Positions 53,508-62,617 of a stretch of 64,000 nucleotides of DNA are shown piece by piece. The translations under genes and the position numbers were made by a program. Position 1 is the stretch's first letter; each line of letters starts with the position of its first letter. The notes under the pieces were generated by a model. It was not told the origin of the DNA and made no database searches. It worked only from the letters and a program-made list of their open reading frames with translations. The stretch is from Methanohalophilus levihalophilus (GTDB taxonomy: Archaea > Halobacteriota > Methanosarcinia > Methanosarcinales > Methanosarcinaceae), in contig NZ_JAGGLK010000002.1 of the NCBI RefSeq assembly GCF_017874375.1, positions 186,001-250,000 of the forward strand, written 5' to 3'.

Positions 53508-54050
53508 ATGGTTAACAACACTGTCAGTTCATCGGAACGTATAAGGAAAATGGTCTACGCTTCCCTCTTCGCATCAATGACCGCAGTGGGGGCGTATATG
53601 GTAATTCCAGTCGGTCCTGTTCCGATAACTCTTCAGGTACTATTCGTATTCCTTGCAGGGGCGTTCCTTGGTGCCCGCTGGGGTGCGGCCAGCATGGTTG
53701 TCTATCTTCTGCTCGGGATAGCAGGTCTGCCTGTTTTCGCCGGGGGTGCAGCAGGTCTGGGTGTGCTTCTTGGTCCCACAGGTGGTTACCTGATAGGATT
53801 TATCGCATCCGCAGCGGTTATTGGTTACCTGGTAGAACGCTTTCCCGGAAAATCAATTTCATATGCTTCAGTTTATTTCCTTGCCGGAATGATTGTAATT
53901 TATATTTTTGGCTATTTGCAGCTAATGTATGTGGCCTCCCTGAGTCCTGTTCAGGCTTTTACATTGGGGGTGGCTCCGTTCATTCTTTTTGATGCCATCA
54001 AGGCAATCGCTGCAGCAGTATTGTTTACACGTGTGGATATTGAACTATGA
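53508..54050 (+). CDS. bioY: Biotin transporter substrate-binding subunit BioY
   Basis: 180 aa, six membrane helices. It has the BioY signature (TAVGAYMVIPVGPVPITLQV, GARWGAASMVVYLLLGIAGL, PVFAGGAAGLGVLLGPTGGY). It is the S component of an ECF importer that captures biotin. A TATA-like AAAATATATATC lies about 40 nt upstream. The stop overlaps the first ATPase start by 4 nt. A dedicated energising module follows, so this is a group I system. Confidence 0.95.
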   Translation: MVNNTVSSSERIRKMVYASLFASMTAVGAYMVIPVGPVPITLQVLFVFLAGAFLGARWGAASMVVYLLLGIAGLPVFAGGAAGLGVLLGPTGGYLIGFIASAAVIGYLVERFPGKSISYASVYFLAGMIVIYIFGYLQLMYVASLSPVQAFTLGVAPFILFDAIKAIAAAVLFTRVDIEL

Positions 54051-54865
54051 TTGAAATCAAAAACCTGTCATTTAGGTATCCTCGAAGTGAATATATTCTC
54101 AGAGATGTCAACATCCGGATATCAGCAGGAGAGTACGTTGCAATTGTAGGGGAAAACGGCAGTGGAAAATCCACTCTTGTACGGCACCTCAACGGCCTGC
54201 TGCTTCCTGCGGAAGGTTCGGTGACAGTTTCCGGAATGCCTACCACTGATGAATCATGCCTGGATCAAATACGGCAGAAAGTGGGCATGGTTTTCCAGGA
54301 TCCCATGACACAATTTGTAGGGGCTACTGTCTGGGAAGATGTTGCTTTTGGTCCCTCAAACCTTTGTTTCTCCCGTGAGAAAATGCTTGAAGCTGTTGAG
54401 GCTTCACTCAGGGCTGTTGGTCTGGAAGAATTCAGGGACGCCTCACCTTCACTGCTCAGTGGTGGGCAGATGCAACTGGCTGCGATTGCAGGGGTGCTGG
54501 CTATGGAACCCGAATGTCTGGTTTTTGATGAATCTGTTTCAATGCTTGATTCCATTACAAGGAATAAAATCATCTCTTTGATCCAAAAATTGCATTCCGA
54601 TGGGAAAACCATAGTTCACATTGCTCACAATCTGGATGAAATACGGCATGCTGAACGGATTATTGCCCTGAAAAACGGAAGGGTTTTGTACGACGGGAAA
54701 ATGGCGACTTTTCTTGAAAGGGAAGTGTTCCGGGATGCAGGTATGGCAATCCCCCAAATCATGGATCTGTCCTTGCGACTCAAACAGGCAGGCATCTTGG
54801 AAGATATTGCATGTGACATGGGCACCGTTGTGGAGGGAATATGTCGGTTCAAGTCAAAAACATAA
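54047..54865 (+). CDS. ecfA1: ECF transporter ATPase, first subunit
   Basis: 272 aa ABC ATPase. Walker A is VGENGSGKSTLVRHLNGLLL, Q-loop VFQDPMTQFVG, signature SLLSGGQMQLAAIAG, Walker B CLVFDESVSMLD and H-loop VHIAHN. Asp-Glu at Walker B is normal. It powers BioY through EcfT together with the second ATPase. Its end overlaps the next ATPase gene by 25 nt, an unusually long coupling. Confidence 0.93.
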   Translation: MIEIKNLSFRYPRSEYILRDVNIRISAGEYVAIVGENGSGKSTLVRHLNGLLLPAEGSVTVSGMPTTDESCLDQIRQKVGMVFQDPMTQFVGATVWEDVAFGPSNLCFSREKMLEAVEASLRAVGLEEFRDASPSLLSGGQMQLAAIAGVLAMEPECLVFDESVSMLDSITRNKIISLIQKLHSDGKTIVHIAHNLDEIRHAERIIALKNGRVLYDGKMATFLEREVFRDAGMAIPQIMDLSLRLKQAGILEDIACDMGTVVEGICRFKSKT

Positions 54866-55653
54866 GTTTTGCATATGCAAAAAACAAGCCTGTACTATCC
54901 GATATATCTTTTACTCTGGAATCCGGTGAAATCATTGGCCTCATGGGTGAAATAGGATCTGGAAAATCCACACTCATCAGGCATCTCAATGGACTGCTTT
55001 CCCCGGATAGTGGCTTTGTTCTGGTGGATGATTTTCCGTCATCTGACAAAAAGGCCCGGAAGCTGGTTGGTATCCTTTTCCAGCATGCTTCAAGGCAGTT
55101 GTTTGAGCAGACTGTTTTTGATGACATTGCGTTCGGTCCGAAAAATTATGGTGAGAAGGGACACACTCTCAAAAAGACCGTCTATGAGGCCGCAGATCTT
55201 GTAGGTCTTGGACAGGAATTACTTGAACTTTCACCACACAGGTTGAGTGGGGGTGAGAAAAAACTTGCCTGTTTTGCAGGTGTTGTTGCATGCTCTCCAG
55301 ATGACATGATTCTCGATGAGCCTTTTAGCGGGCTGGATAGTATTTCCCGGAACAAGATGGTGAATGCCCTTGAAACACTGAAGAGAAAGGGTTGTGGGAT
55401 TCTCATTGCTTCCCATCATTCCGATACGTTTGTAAATCTTGTTGACAGAATGCTATTCCTTGAAAATGGGAGCATCGCTTATGATGGTTCCCCGGATTCC
55501 TTTGTTGAAAAATATCCTTTGCAATCTCCCTCAATTTCCGCATTGATGTCTTTATTGCAGAATCGTGGTGTAGACTTGCCTTCGGACATTTCTGAAGTTG
55601 AAGAGGCATTCAATGCAATTCTCTCGGTATGCGGAAAAGGGGGAACCAGATGA
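54841..55653 (+). CDS. ecfA2: ECF transporter ATPase, second subunit
   Basis: 270 aa paralogue of the preceding ATPase. Walker A is MGEIGSGKSTLIRHLNGLLS, Q-loop LFQHASRQLFEQT, signature HRLSGGEKKLACFAG, Walker B DMILDEPFSGLD and H-loop IASHH. The two ATPases form an asymmetric pair. AGGGA precedes the ATG within the end of the first gene. Confidence 0.93.
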   Translation: MSVQVKNISFAYAKNKPVLSDISFTLESGEIIGLMGEIGSGKSTLIRHLNGLLSPDSGFVLVDDFPSSDKKARKLVGILFQHASRQLFEQTVFDDIAFGPKNYGEKGHTLKKTVYEAADLVGLGQELLELSPHRLSGGEKKLACFAGVVACSPDDMILDEPFSGLDSISRNKMVNALETLKRKGCGILIASHHSDTFVNLVDRMLFLENGSIAYDGSPDSFVEKYPLQSPSISALMSLLQNRGVDLPSDISEVEEAFNAILSVCGKGGTR

Positions 55654-56426
55654 GAAAATATATTTCCTTCGGTTTTATCAATGGCGATTCTGCAATCCAC
55701 AATCTTGACCCACGGACCAAACTATTTTCGCTTATTGTGCTGAGTATTCTGATATTCCGAATTTCATCTCTCCAGAACTTGTTTTATCCTTTGCTTCTTT
55801 TCATTGGGGCAGCGCATTTTTCGGGGACTTCTCTTAAACAGCACGTTCTTTCCGTACGCCCCTTACTTCCATTCCTGATTGCCATATTTTTGTTTCATTT
55901 CCTGATGTTTCCGGGCACAGCTTCATCTGAGTTTCACTGGTCCAGTTTTTCACAGGAAGGACTACTCAGCGGTTCTCTTGTGGTGGGTCGCTTTGTCCTG
56001 TTAATATTATTTGCTTCCCTGTTTTCAGCAACCACTTCCGCTGCAATGCTGGCGCTGGGGATTGAATCAATCCTGAAACCAATTCCGGTTCATCGTGCAG
56101 GAATAACAACATCGGAAATTGCCACAATGATGGCATTATCCGTAAATCTCGTTCCTCTCCTTTTGAGGTATATGGAAGAAGTAAGGGATGCACAGCTTTC
56201 AAGAGGATTGGGGAACAGGTTTATGATCTCCGGGATTTTTTCTCTTGTAATTCCGTTCTTTTCGGGAAGCCTTCGGCTTGCAGATGACATCTCCGTGGGA
56301 ATGGAAAGCCGCTGTTATCATGGTGGGCCACGAACACAGCTATATGAAATGAAATTTAAAAATAGGGATCGCATTCTAACTGCCATCGCAGCCGTGTTCC
56401 TGCTTGGAATTGTCCTTTACCTATAA
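55650..56426 (+). CDS. ecfT: ECF transporter transmembrane subunit EcfT
   Basis: 258 aa. It starts YISFGFINGDSAIHNLDPRTKLFSL, the usual EcfT opening, with five or six helices. The coupling-helix segments containing A-R-G appear as AQLSRGLGNRF and DISVGMESRCYHGGPRT. ATG 55650 overlaps the previous stop, so it is preferred to ATG 55629. It completes the bioY-ecfA1-ecfA2-ecfT unit. Confidence 0.92.
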   Translation: MRKYISFGFINGDSAIHNLDPRTKLFSLIVLSILIFRISSLQNLFYPLLLFIGAAHFSGTSLKQHVLSVRPLLPFLIAIFLFHFLMFPGTASSEFHWSSFSQEGLLSGSLVVGRFVLLILFASLFSATTSAAMLALGIESILKPIPVHRAGITTSEIATMMALSVNLVPLLLRYMEEVRDAQLSRGLGNRFMISGIFSLVIPFFSGSLRLADDISVGMESRCYHGGPRTQLYEMKFKNRDRILTAIAAVFLLGIVLYL

Positions 56427-56438
56427 TGATAGACTTTA

Positions 56439-56645
56439 TTAGTCCAGCATTGCTCTCTTTTCAGATAATGTCCTGGAAATCTTGTTTTTGAAGTCGTCAA
56501 CTACCATGTTGGCTTTTATTTCATTGAGCGCATATTGGTGGGGGTCTCTGCTTTCAACTAAAAGCGGGATTCCCACAATTCCGTCATGTTTGTCTAAAGC
56601 CAGATCTTTACAGTCTTTCCAAGAAAAATCACATATTTCTCTCAT
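56439..56645 (-). CDS. Hypothetical protein (68 aa)
   Basis: AGAGGGGATTCAA precedes ATG 56645, giving a fair ribosome-binding site. The product starts MREICDFSWKDCKDLALDKH and continues with DGIVGIPLLVESRDPHQYALNEIKANM split across a helix-rich sequence. It is soluble, slightly acidic and has no family I recognise. The gene converges on ecfT with a 12-nt gap. Confidence 0.55.
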   Translation of the reverse strand: MREICDFSWKDCKDLALDKHDGIVGIPLLVESRDPHQYALNEIKANMVVDDFKNKISRTLSEKRAMLD

Positions 56646-56921
56646 TTGAATCCCCTCTGATCAAATTCAAACATTTTATGTTGATTCTCCATCATAAAAA
56701 CATCCATAGATATTAATATATACCTTTTGGTAAGGAGCTTCTATTCGAAGCTATGTTTTTATCTGGCTGCAATTCCTGCTTTTATATTCGATAACAAGTG
56801 ACTGTTTTTGAAAGTTCACAGCGTTGGATGAATACGGTATCCTTATATATGCAGCACTTGAACGTATTTCTCTGTTTCATTTGTATGTCATATTTTCAAA
56901 AAAAAAGGGAGTTGTATTTAC

Positions 56922-58859
56922 ATGGTTTATAGTCTTGGGATTGACGCTGGTGGCACATACACTGATGCCGTATTGTTAAACGATGATGACGATAGCATTC
57001 TTGATGCAAACAAGGCTTTGACAAGTTACCCTGATCCTCTTCAGGGTATTAAAAACGCAATTGATGGGATTGATCAGGACCTGTTGAAAAAAGTGAGGAT
57101 AGTCTCGGTATCAACAACCCTTTCAACCAATACGATTCTTGAAGGGACCGGTTTCCCGGTGGCTCTTATCCTTATTGGGGATTACGAGCTTAAGCAGGAG
57201 TTGCCAACACCATACTATGTGAAAGTCACAGGCGGGCATAACCACAATGGTGTGGAAAAAGAAACTCTTGATGAAGCCGAAATACGCAAATTTGCCGCTG
57301 AAGTCAAGGATAAAGTTTCGGCATTTGCTATATCCTCGTTTTTCAGTATACGTAATCCCGAACACGAGGAAAAAGCAAAGGAAATTGTTCGGGAAATCAC
57401 TGGACATCCTGTTGTTTGTGCACACGAATTATCTCTTGATCTGGGTGCTTTTGAAAGGGCAACAACGGCATTTTTCAATGCCCAACTGCTTCCAATAACG
57501 GAAAAATTCATGGAAACCGTTGAACAGGATATAAAGAGCCGTGGAATAAACCCGAAAGTGTTCATGCTCAAATGTGACGGTTCGGTTATCGGCATCAAGA
57601 GTGCCCTTGAAAAACCAATCGAATCCATTTTTTCCGGTCCTGCCGGAAGTCTTGTTGGTGCGTCTTTCCTCACCGGAAGGGACAGTTGTGCTGTCATTGA
57701 TGTTGGTGGAACCAGCACTGATATTTCAGTTATTCAAAACGGCGTTCCTGAGATTAGTGATGAAGGGGCGGTTGTAGGAGGCTGGAAAACACGTGTAAAA
57801 GCCATTAAGATGGAAACGTCTGCAATGGGTGGGGACAGCCACGTATGGGTGAAAGACGGGAAATCAAATATTGGTCCGCGAAGGGTAGTTCCATTAAGTC
57901 GTGCAGCGGAATTATTCCCGGGTTTCCTGGATATGCTTAAAGTAAACCCTATGCCTTCCAACACTTTGATCAGTAACAACATCCAGCCCACCACATTCTA
58001 CATGAAGTCCGGATATGGGCCAATAGGGCTTACGGAACTCGAAAAAGCGGTCTTTGATGCGGTGTCCGATGAACCGACTTCACTTCGCGAACTGAGAACC
58101 CGGCTTGATAACAGATATCCGTCTTCCAAAATTCTGGATAAACTTCTCCAGAAACGCCTGATACAACCTATTGGTTTTACTCCTACTGATGCTCTTCACG
58201 TACTGGGCGATTACACTGAGCACAATACCGAGGCTGCAGAAATCGGTGCTGCATTACTAGGGAAAATGTGCAAAATGGATGCAGAAGGATTTGCATTGTC
58301 CATCAAACAAAAGTTTGTCCGCAACATGGCTTCTCACCTCATATCTTTCTTCCTCGAAGGAATTCCAAAGGAAGAGGTTCGCAAAGTGTTCGATCTTGAT
58401 GTTCCTGTTAAGTTCAAAATCGATGTTCCGGTAGTTCTCATCGGTGGCCCCGTGGTTGCCTACAAGAAAGAGCTTGAGGAAATCCTTGATGCGGAAATAA
58501 TTCTTCCGGATTATTCAAATGTCGGCAATGCTGCAGGAGCTCTTGCTGCCAAGGGTGTCAGGAGGGTTGATTTCCTGGTGAAACCCGCTTCAATGGCAGC
58601 TCCGGATTGGGAATACTATGTATTCTCAGAACTAGGAAGGGTAAGTTTCCATGAGTATCGTGATGCTATGCATTACGCAAAGGAAACCGGTCACTCCCTG
58701 ATAATGCAATACATGGAAGATGCGGGACTTGATCCGGATCACGTGGATATTGATGTTATTAAGGAAGAAATTGTGCCGGATGGATGGGATTTCCCGCTCC
58801 AGACCCACATGAGGGTGATAGGGGTAGGAACTCGTTTAATCGATGAGGAAGTTGCCTGA
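56922..58859 (+). CDS. Hydantoinase/oxoprolinase-like protein with internal winged-helix-like insert
   Basis: 645 aa. The ASKHA-type ATP-binding start is SLGIDAGGTYTDAVLLN, followed by STTLSTNTILEG, and a second phosphate motif VIDVGGTSTDISVIQNG. Between about residues 368 and 420 lies a segment (LTELEKAVFDAVSDE, SLRELRTRLDN, LDKLLQKRLIQPIG) that reads like a winged helix inserted in the hydantoinase A fold. The C-terminal part has NAAGALAAKGVRRVDFLV. No hydantoinase B gene is adjacent, so hydantoin or oxoproline cleavage is uncertain. TATA box at 56843-56850. Confidence 0.8.
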   Translation: MVYSLGIDAGGTYTDAVLLNDDDDSILDANKALTSYPDPLQGIKNAIDGIDQDLLKKVRIVSVSTTLSTNTILEGTGFPVALILIGDYELKQELPTPYYVKVTGGHNHNGVEKETLDEAEIRKFAAEVKDKVSAFAISSFFSIRNPEHEEKAKEIVREITGHPVVCAHELSLDLGAFERATTAFFNAQLLPITEKFMETVEQDIKSRGINPKVFMLKCDGSVIGIKSALEKPIESIFSGPAGSLVGASFLTGRDSCAVIDVGGTSTDISVIQNGVPEISDEGAVVGGWKTRVKAIKMETSAMGGDSHVWVKDGKSNIGPRRVVPLSRAAELFPGFLDMLKVNPMPSNTLISNNIQPTTFYMKSGYGPIGLTELEKAVFDAVSDEPTSLRELRTRLDNRYPSSKILDKLLQKRLIQPIGFTPTDALHVLGDYTEHNTEAAEIGAALLGKMCKMDAEGFALSIKQKFVRNMASHLISFFLEGIPKEEVRKVFDLDVPVKFKIDVPVVLIGGPVVAYKKELEEILDAEIILPDYSNVGNAAGALAAKGVRRVDFLVKPASMAAPDWEYYVFSELGRVSFHEYRDAMHYAKETGHSLIMQYMEDAGLDPDHVDIDVIKEEIVPDGWDFPLQTHMRVIGVGTRLIDEEVA

Positions 58860-58893
58860 TTTTTCGGTTCTGTCGAAACCCTTGTTCGAATGC

Positions 58894-58960
58894 AACCACG
58901 GAGAACACAGAGTACCCAGATAATTTTGCAGTCTTTGTGCTCTCTGAGAACTCTGTGGTT
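58894..58960. repeat. Palindromic repeat element, copy 2
   Basis: 67 bp, from AACCACGGAGAACACAGAG to GAACTCTGTGGTT, with imperfect terminal inverted repeats and the core ATTTTGCAGTCT shared with copy 1. It sits between convergent genes and can fold into one long hairpin. Confidence 0.75.
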
Positions 58961-59007
58961 AAGATAAAATGCAGAAATAATTGATGGCTCGAATCCTGAT
59001 GATGTTC

Positions 59008-59190
59008 TCAGGATTCACTTTCTTCCCGGTTTAACCTTTCTCTTTCAAGATTGAGCAGCTTACGAATAACAAGTTTGGGTTTTCCAAGACCCACATTTGG
59101 AATATCTGGATGTTTCTCAATAGCATATTTGTGAAGCTCTTCTGCACTCATGGCACGGAGCTTGTTCTCAAGTTCAAGGATCTCTTTCAT
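59008..59190 (-). CDS. Small helical protein (60 aa), hypothetical
   Basis: A charged, mostly helical product (KEILELENKLRAMSAEELHK, then YAIEKHPDIPNVGLGKPKLV, ending ERERLNREESES). AGAAAAACC precedes the ATG with a weak ribosome-binding site. No family is recognised, but a proline-bend between two helices suggests a helical hairpin. It lies between hyuA-like and aldolase genes, on the opposite strand. Confidence 0.55.
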   Translation of the reverse strand: MKEILELENKLRAMSAEELHKYAIEKHPDIPNVGLGKPKLVIRKLLNLERERLNREESES

Positions 59191-59322
59191 GGTTTTTCTC
59201 CATTAATCTGTTCAATTTGATGCGCTTTTGTGTATTTAGGACTTATGGTTTGTGTGACAGAAATCGTTATGAATTGAAAGGTATATCTAGGTACCAGATA
59301 AACGCTTTTGAGGTCATAATAC

Positions 59323-60465
59323 ATGAGCGAAAACTACGAACCAGTCCCAAGTTCATATTTCTTTAAAGCCCTGCTTGACAGGGACACAATCATCCTTGCA
59401 ACCAACACCCGCATAGCCCTGGTAACGAAGGGTATCCTCAGGGCAGCAAAAGAAATGGATGCTCCGGTAATTTTGGAGCTTGCAAGATCTGAGTCTGATC
59501 TGAGTGGTGGTTATTCCGGACTTACCCCTGCAGAATTCTCCAGAAGATCAAGGGAAGCTGCTGCGGAGGTGGGCTATGATATGTGGGCATTGCATGCTGA
59601 TCATATTGGCATCAAGAAAGGGACCCCTGAAGACATCGAAGCAACAAAAGATCTTGTAAGCGGACAGGTTGAAGCAGGTTTCACTTCTTTTGCCATTGAT
59701 GCATCCCATCTCTTCAATTTCAAGGGAGGTAATCTTAGGGAAGAGCTTGCTGACAACATTAATGCCACTACGCAAATCGCTCACCACATTGAAGAGAAGA
59801 TGGGCGGCAAAGAATACGGCCTTGAAGTTGAGGTCGGTGAAATCGGGCGAGAGGATGAGCATGGCCGTGTTCTCACAAAACCTGAAGAAGCCGTTACTTT
59901 TATTCAGGCGCTCAACGAAAATGATGTTTATCCCCATGTTCTTGCTATTGCAAATGGGAGTGCTCATGGCAACACCTATGACAGTGCAGGACATCTGATT
60001 GAAGAGATTTCAATTGATGTCGAGCAAACAATTGCGATTGCCGACGCACTCAGGCAAAATGGTTCTGATGTGCGTGTTGCCCAGCACGGGATTACCGGCA
60101 CTCCGCGAGAGCTGATTTATGAGCGCTTCCCTCATGGGACTATTCTCAAAGGGAATGTTGCAACGTATTTCCAGAACATTGTATGGGAGATCTTCAGGAT
60201 TTTCGAACCTGAGCTGTTCAACGATATCTGGAAATGGACCATTGAAAACCACCGTGAGAAAGCTCCGGGTAAATCCGACAACGAAATCTTCGGCAAGTTC
60301 AGCAAATTCGCAGTCGGACAATTCTTTGAGAGGATTTATGCTGTAAACGAGGACACAAAAGTTGCCATTGAAGCCCGTGTATATGCCGAGACAATGGTCT
60401 TCCTGAAAGCTTTCAAGGCAGACGGTACTGCTAAAATAGTGAGGGAATACATTTCTTCCCTCTGA
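59323..60465 (+). CDS. Class II fructose-bisphosphate aldolase-like protein
   Basis: 380 aa. TIM-barrel aldolase with the zinc motif MWALHADHIGI (His-Asp-His) at about residues 87-97. It also has PVILELARSESDLSGGYSG, GFTSFAIDASHLFN, VLAIANGSAHGNTY and DVRVAQHGITGTPRE. In methanogens this group is annotated as fructose-1,6-bisphosphate or related ketose-bisphosphate aldolase; the exact ketose is inferred. It is probably a single-gene unit, converging on the DUF167 gene. Confidence 0.82.
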   Translation: MSENYEPVPSSYFFKALLDRDTIILATNTRIALVTKGILRAAKEMDAPVILELARSESDLSGGYSGLTPAEFSRRSREAAAEVGYDMWALHADHIGIKKGTPEDIEATKDLVSGQVEAGFTSFAIDASHLFNFKGGNLREELADNINATTQIAHHIEEKMGGKEYGLEVEVGEIGREDEHGRVLTKPEEAVTFIQALNENDVYPHVLAIANGSAHGNTYDSAGHLIEEISIDVEQTIAIADALRQNGSDVRVAQHGITGTPRELIYERFPHGTILKGNVATYFQNIVWEIFRIFEPELFNDIWKWTIENHREKAPGKSDNEIFGKFSKFAVGQFFERIYAVNEDTKVAIEARVYAETMVFLKAFKADGTAKIVREYISSL

Positions 60466-60469
60466 TTCT

Positions 60470-60781
60470 TTACTTTTTCTTTTCCAAATATTCGACTGCC
60501 TTTATTTTGCTGATTCCTTCCACATTAACGGTTTTCTGACTGTTTTTCATTCCGGCAGCGATTGATATCGATGACGTAGGAATCCCTAAAATTTCCGAAA
60601 GGCTCTGGATCAGCTGCAAATTGGCTTTTCCCTTTTGTGCTTTTTCAGTGAGTTTAACTTCAATGCGTTTTCGCCACTCATTGTATTCTCCTGGTATACA
60701 GAGTGTTTTAGACCCCGGAGTAACTTCAAAATCGATGGTAATTCCAGTATCGTTTTCACGAATGGCATCACTAAAAGGCAT
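60470..60781 (-). CDS. DUF167 (YggU) family protein
   Basis: 103 aa, the normal length. It has FEVTPGSKTLCIPGEYNEWR, IEVKLTEKAQKGKANLQLIQ, and ISIAAGMKNSQKTV, which is the DUF167 pattern with the usual Lys-Gly-Ala/Asn. Function unknown. It converges on the aldolase gene with a 4-nt gap. Confidence 0.9.
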   Translation of the reverse strand: MPFSDAIRENDTGITIDFEVTPGSKTLCIPGEYNEWRKRIEVKLTEKAQKGKANLQLIQSLSEILGIPTSSISIAAGMKNSQKTVNVEGISKIKAVEYLEKKK

Positions 60782-60799
60782 GGGTAAAAATCCATTTTG

Positions 60800-61010
60800 T
60801 TGCAGGGGACAATGCTGTCGCCCGACGCACTAACTCCGGGAGATCATCCTCTGGACATCTCCGCAGTCCTTCCCGGTTACCCTCGTGACAGGCTTGTGTC
60901 GCATCGTCTCCTTATGTGGCGCATTGAGGTTGTCTGTACACTCACTGAAAGGCTCGTGCCATATTCTTGTGCAAGGACCTTACAATGCGCACATTTCTTA
61001 CTCTTTGTAT
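60800..61010. other. Intergenic stretch with long-range inverted repeats (possible structured RNA)
   Basis: The 298 nt between the DUF167 gene and the short ORF at 61080 are richer in G+C than other spacers. They contain a perfect eight-base helix GCGCATTG (60919-60926)/CAATGCGC (60983-60990) and nested CCGGGA..TCCCGG and GAGAT..ATCTC stems (about 60836-60882). A 92-codon ORF (60797-61075) crosses it but looks like chance. No match to RNase P or SRP motifs was seen. Confidence 0.35.
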
Positions 61011-61079
61011 TTGATAAAAAGCTGGCGTTAGTTTCCTACAATTGTCCGGTTAACTTATATATCAGAAGGAGGTAATAGG

Positions 61080-61193
61080 TTGCCAATACCCATGGTATTT
61101 GAGCAAACTCTCTATATGGTGCTTGGTTGGCGGGGTTCGCCTACATGGAACAATTTAGAAGTGAAATCAGGGAAATTTCGACAAAAATTGTAA
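61080..61193 (+). CDS. Short ORF (37 codons) upstream of gdhA, tentative
   Basis: A strong GAAGGAGGT (61064-61072) stands a few bases before TTG 61080. The product begins MPIPMVFEQTLYMVLGWRGS and ends in a basic tail. A TATA-like CTTATATAT (61054-61062) is close, so the start may instead be ATG 61092, leaderless. It lies 68 nt before glutamate dehydrogenase. It could be a leader peptide or chance. Confidence 0.3.
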   Translation: MPIPMVFEQTLYMVLGWRGSPTWNNLEVKSGKFRQKL

Positions 61194-61261
61194 TCTCGCA
61201 TTAAAGTTTGCTTGTTAATTAAATCCGTTTAAATATCTCATAAATTTAAGAGGTAAAACAA

Positions 61262-62509
61262 ATGTCAACAGAAAACCCATTTGAAAACTCAAGGAAACAG
61301 TTAGCAAAGTGTGCAGCAATTCTTGAACTCGATGACGGTGTACACGAAATGCTCAGACACCCAATGCGTGAACTGCACGTATCCCTTCCAATCCGTATGG
61401 ACGATGGTTCCATTAAGGTATTTGAAGGTTTCAGGGTACAGTATAATGATGCAAGGGGTCCAACAAAAGGCGGTATCAGGTTCCACCCGGAAGAGACCGT
61501 TGACACAGTCAAGGCACTCGCAGCATGGATGACCTGGAAATGCGCAGTTGTTGACATTCCACTCGGCGGCGGTAAAGGTGGCGTAATCTGCAACCCTAAG
61601 GAAATGTCCGAAGGCGAACTCGAACGTCTCAGCCGTAAATTTATCTCAAGCATTTCCCAGATTGTAGGTCCAGAAAAAGATGTTCCTGCACCTGATGTTT
61701 ACACTAACCCTAAGATGATGGCATGGATGATGGATGAATTCTCCAAGATCTCCACCATGAACAAAGCAGGTGTTATCACCGGTAAGCCACTATCTGTCGG
61801 CGGTTCCCTCGGTAGGGGCGACGCAACTGCAAGAGGCGGTCTCTACACAGTCCGTGAAGCAGCAGAAGAGCTCGGAATAGACCTCAAGAACGCAAAGGTC
61901 GCTGTTCAGGGATACGGAAACGCAGGATACTTCGCTGCAAAACTCGCAGTAGAACTCTTCGGTTCCACAGTCGTTGCTGTTACAGACAGCAGAGGCGGTA
62001 TCATGAACATGGACGGTATCGACCCAGAAGCCGCATTCCAGCACAAAGTTGAAACCGGATCCGTTGTTGGTCTCGCAAACACCGAACCAATCTCCAATGA
62101 AGAAATCCTTGAATTGGATGTTGAATTGCTTATTCCTGCAGCACTCGAACACGTAATCACCGAGAAGAACGCAGACAAGATTAAAGCTAAGATCGTAGCA
62201 GAACTCGCAAACGGTCCAACCACACCTCGCGCTGACGAAATTCTCCACGAGAGAGGTGTACACGTCATTCCTGACTTCCTCTGTAACGCTGGTGGAGTTA
62301 CTGTATCATACTTCGAAATGGTCCAGAACTTCTACATGTACTACTGGAGTGAGGAACGTGTCCACAGCCGTTTGGACAGGAAGATGACTGACGCATACCA
62401 CGCAGTCCTCGAAGCATCCAAGAACTACAACATCGACATGAGAACCGCAGCTTACGTAGTTGCTATCGACCGTGTCGTAGTTGCAATGAAAGACCGTGGC
62501 TGGATTTAA
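61262..62509 (+). CDS. gdhA: Glutamate dehydrogenase
   Basis: 415 aa hexameric-type GDH: reversible reductive amination of 2-oxoglutarate. Motifs: [13 protein letters not shown], the catalytic Lys region [38 protein letters not shown], and the Rossmann loop [16 protein letters not shown]. Codon usage is strongly biased, as in highly expressed genes. A TTTAAATATC tract (61228-61237) is a likely TATA box. It is followed by a good terminator and then fno and glnA, a nitrogen/cofactor neighbourhood. Confidence 0.95.
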   Translation: MSTENPFENSRKQLAKCAAILELDDGVHEMLRHPMRELHVSLPIRMDDGSIKVFEGFRVQYNDARGPTKGGIRFHPEETVDTVKALAAWMTWKCAVVDIPLGGGKGGVICNPKEMSEGELERLSRKFISSISQIVGPEKDVPAPDVYTNPKMMAWMMDEFSKISTMNKAGVITGKPLSVGGSLGRGDATARGGLYTVREAAEELGIDLKNAKVAVQGYGNAGYFAAKLAVELFGSTVVAVTDSRGGIMNMDGIDPEAAFQHKVETGSVVGLANTEPISNEEILELDVELLIPAALEHVITEKNADKIKAKIVAELANGPTTPRADEILHERGVHVIPDFLCNAGGVTVSYFEMVQNFYMYYWSEERVHSRLDRKMTDAYHAVLEASKNYNIDMRTAAYVVAIDRVVVAMKDRGWI

Positions 62510-62533
62510 GCCCCGCAACATTTGTCATTGCTA

Positions 62534-62573
62534 AAATAGCCGAATGATCCTTAGTTGGTTCATCCGGCTATTT
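62534..62573 (+). terminator. Terminator after gdhA
   Basis: AAATAGCCG (62534-62542, nine bases) pairs with CGGCTATTT (62565-62573), followed by further T residues. An additional inner pairing TGA/TCA extends the stem. Confidence 0.8.
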
Positions 62574-62617
62574 TTTTAACCAATAATTTTATTTACATTA
62601 TTAATTATGGGGTTCCC

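Noticed and set aside
60797-61075. 92-codon plus-strand ORF before gdhA
   Set aside because: TTG start without ribosome-binding site, no recognisable domain, and it crosses inverted repeats better explained by RNA structure or chance.
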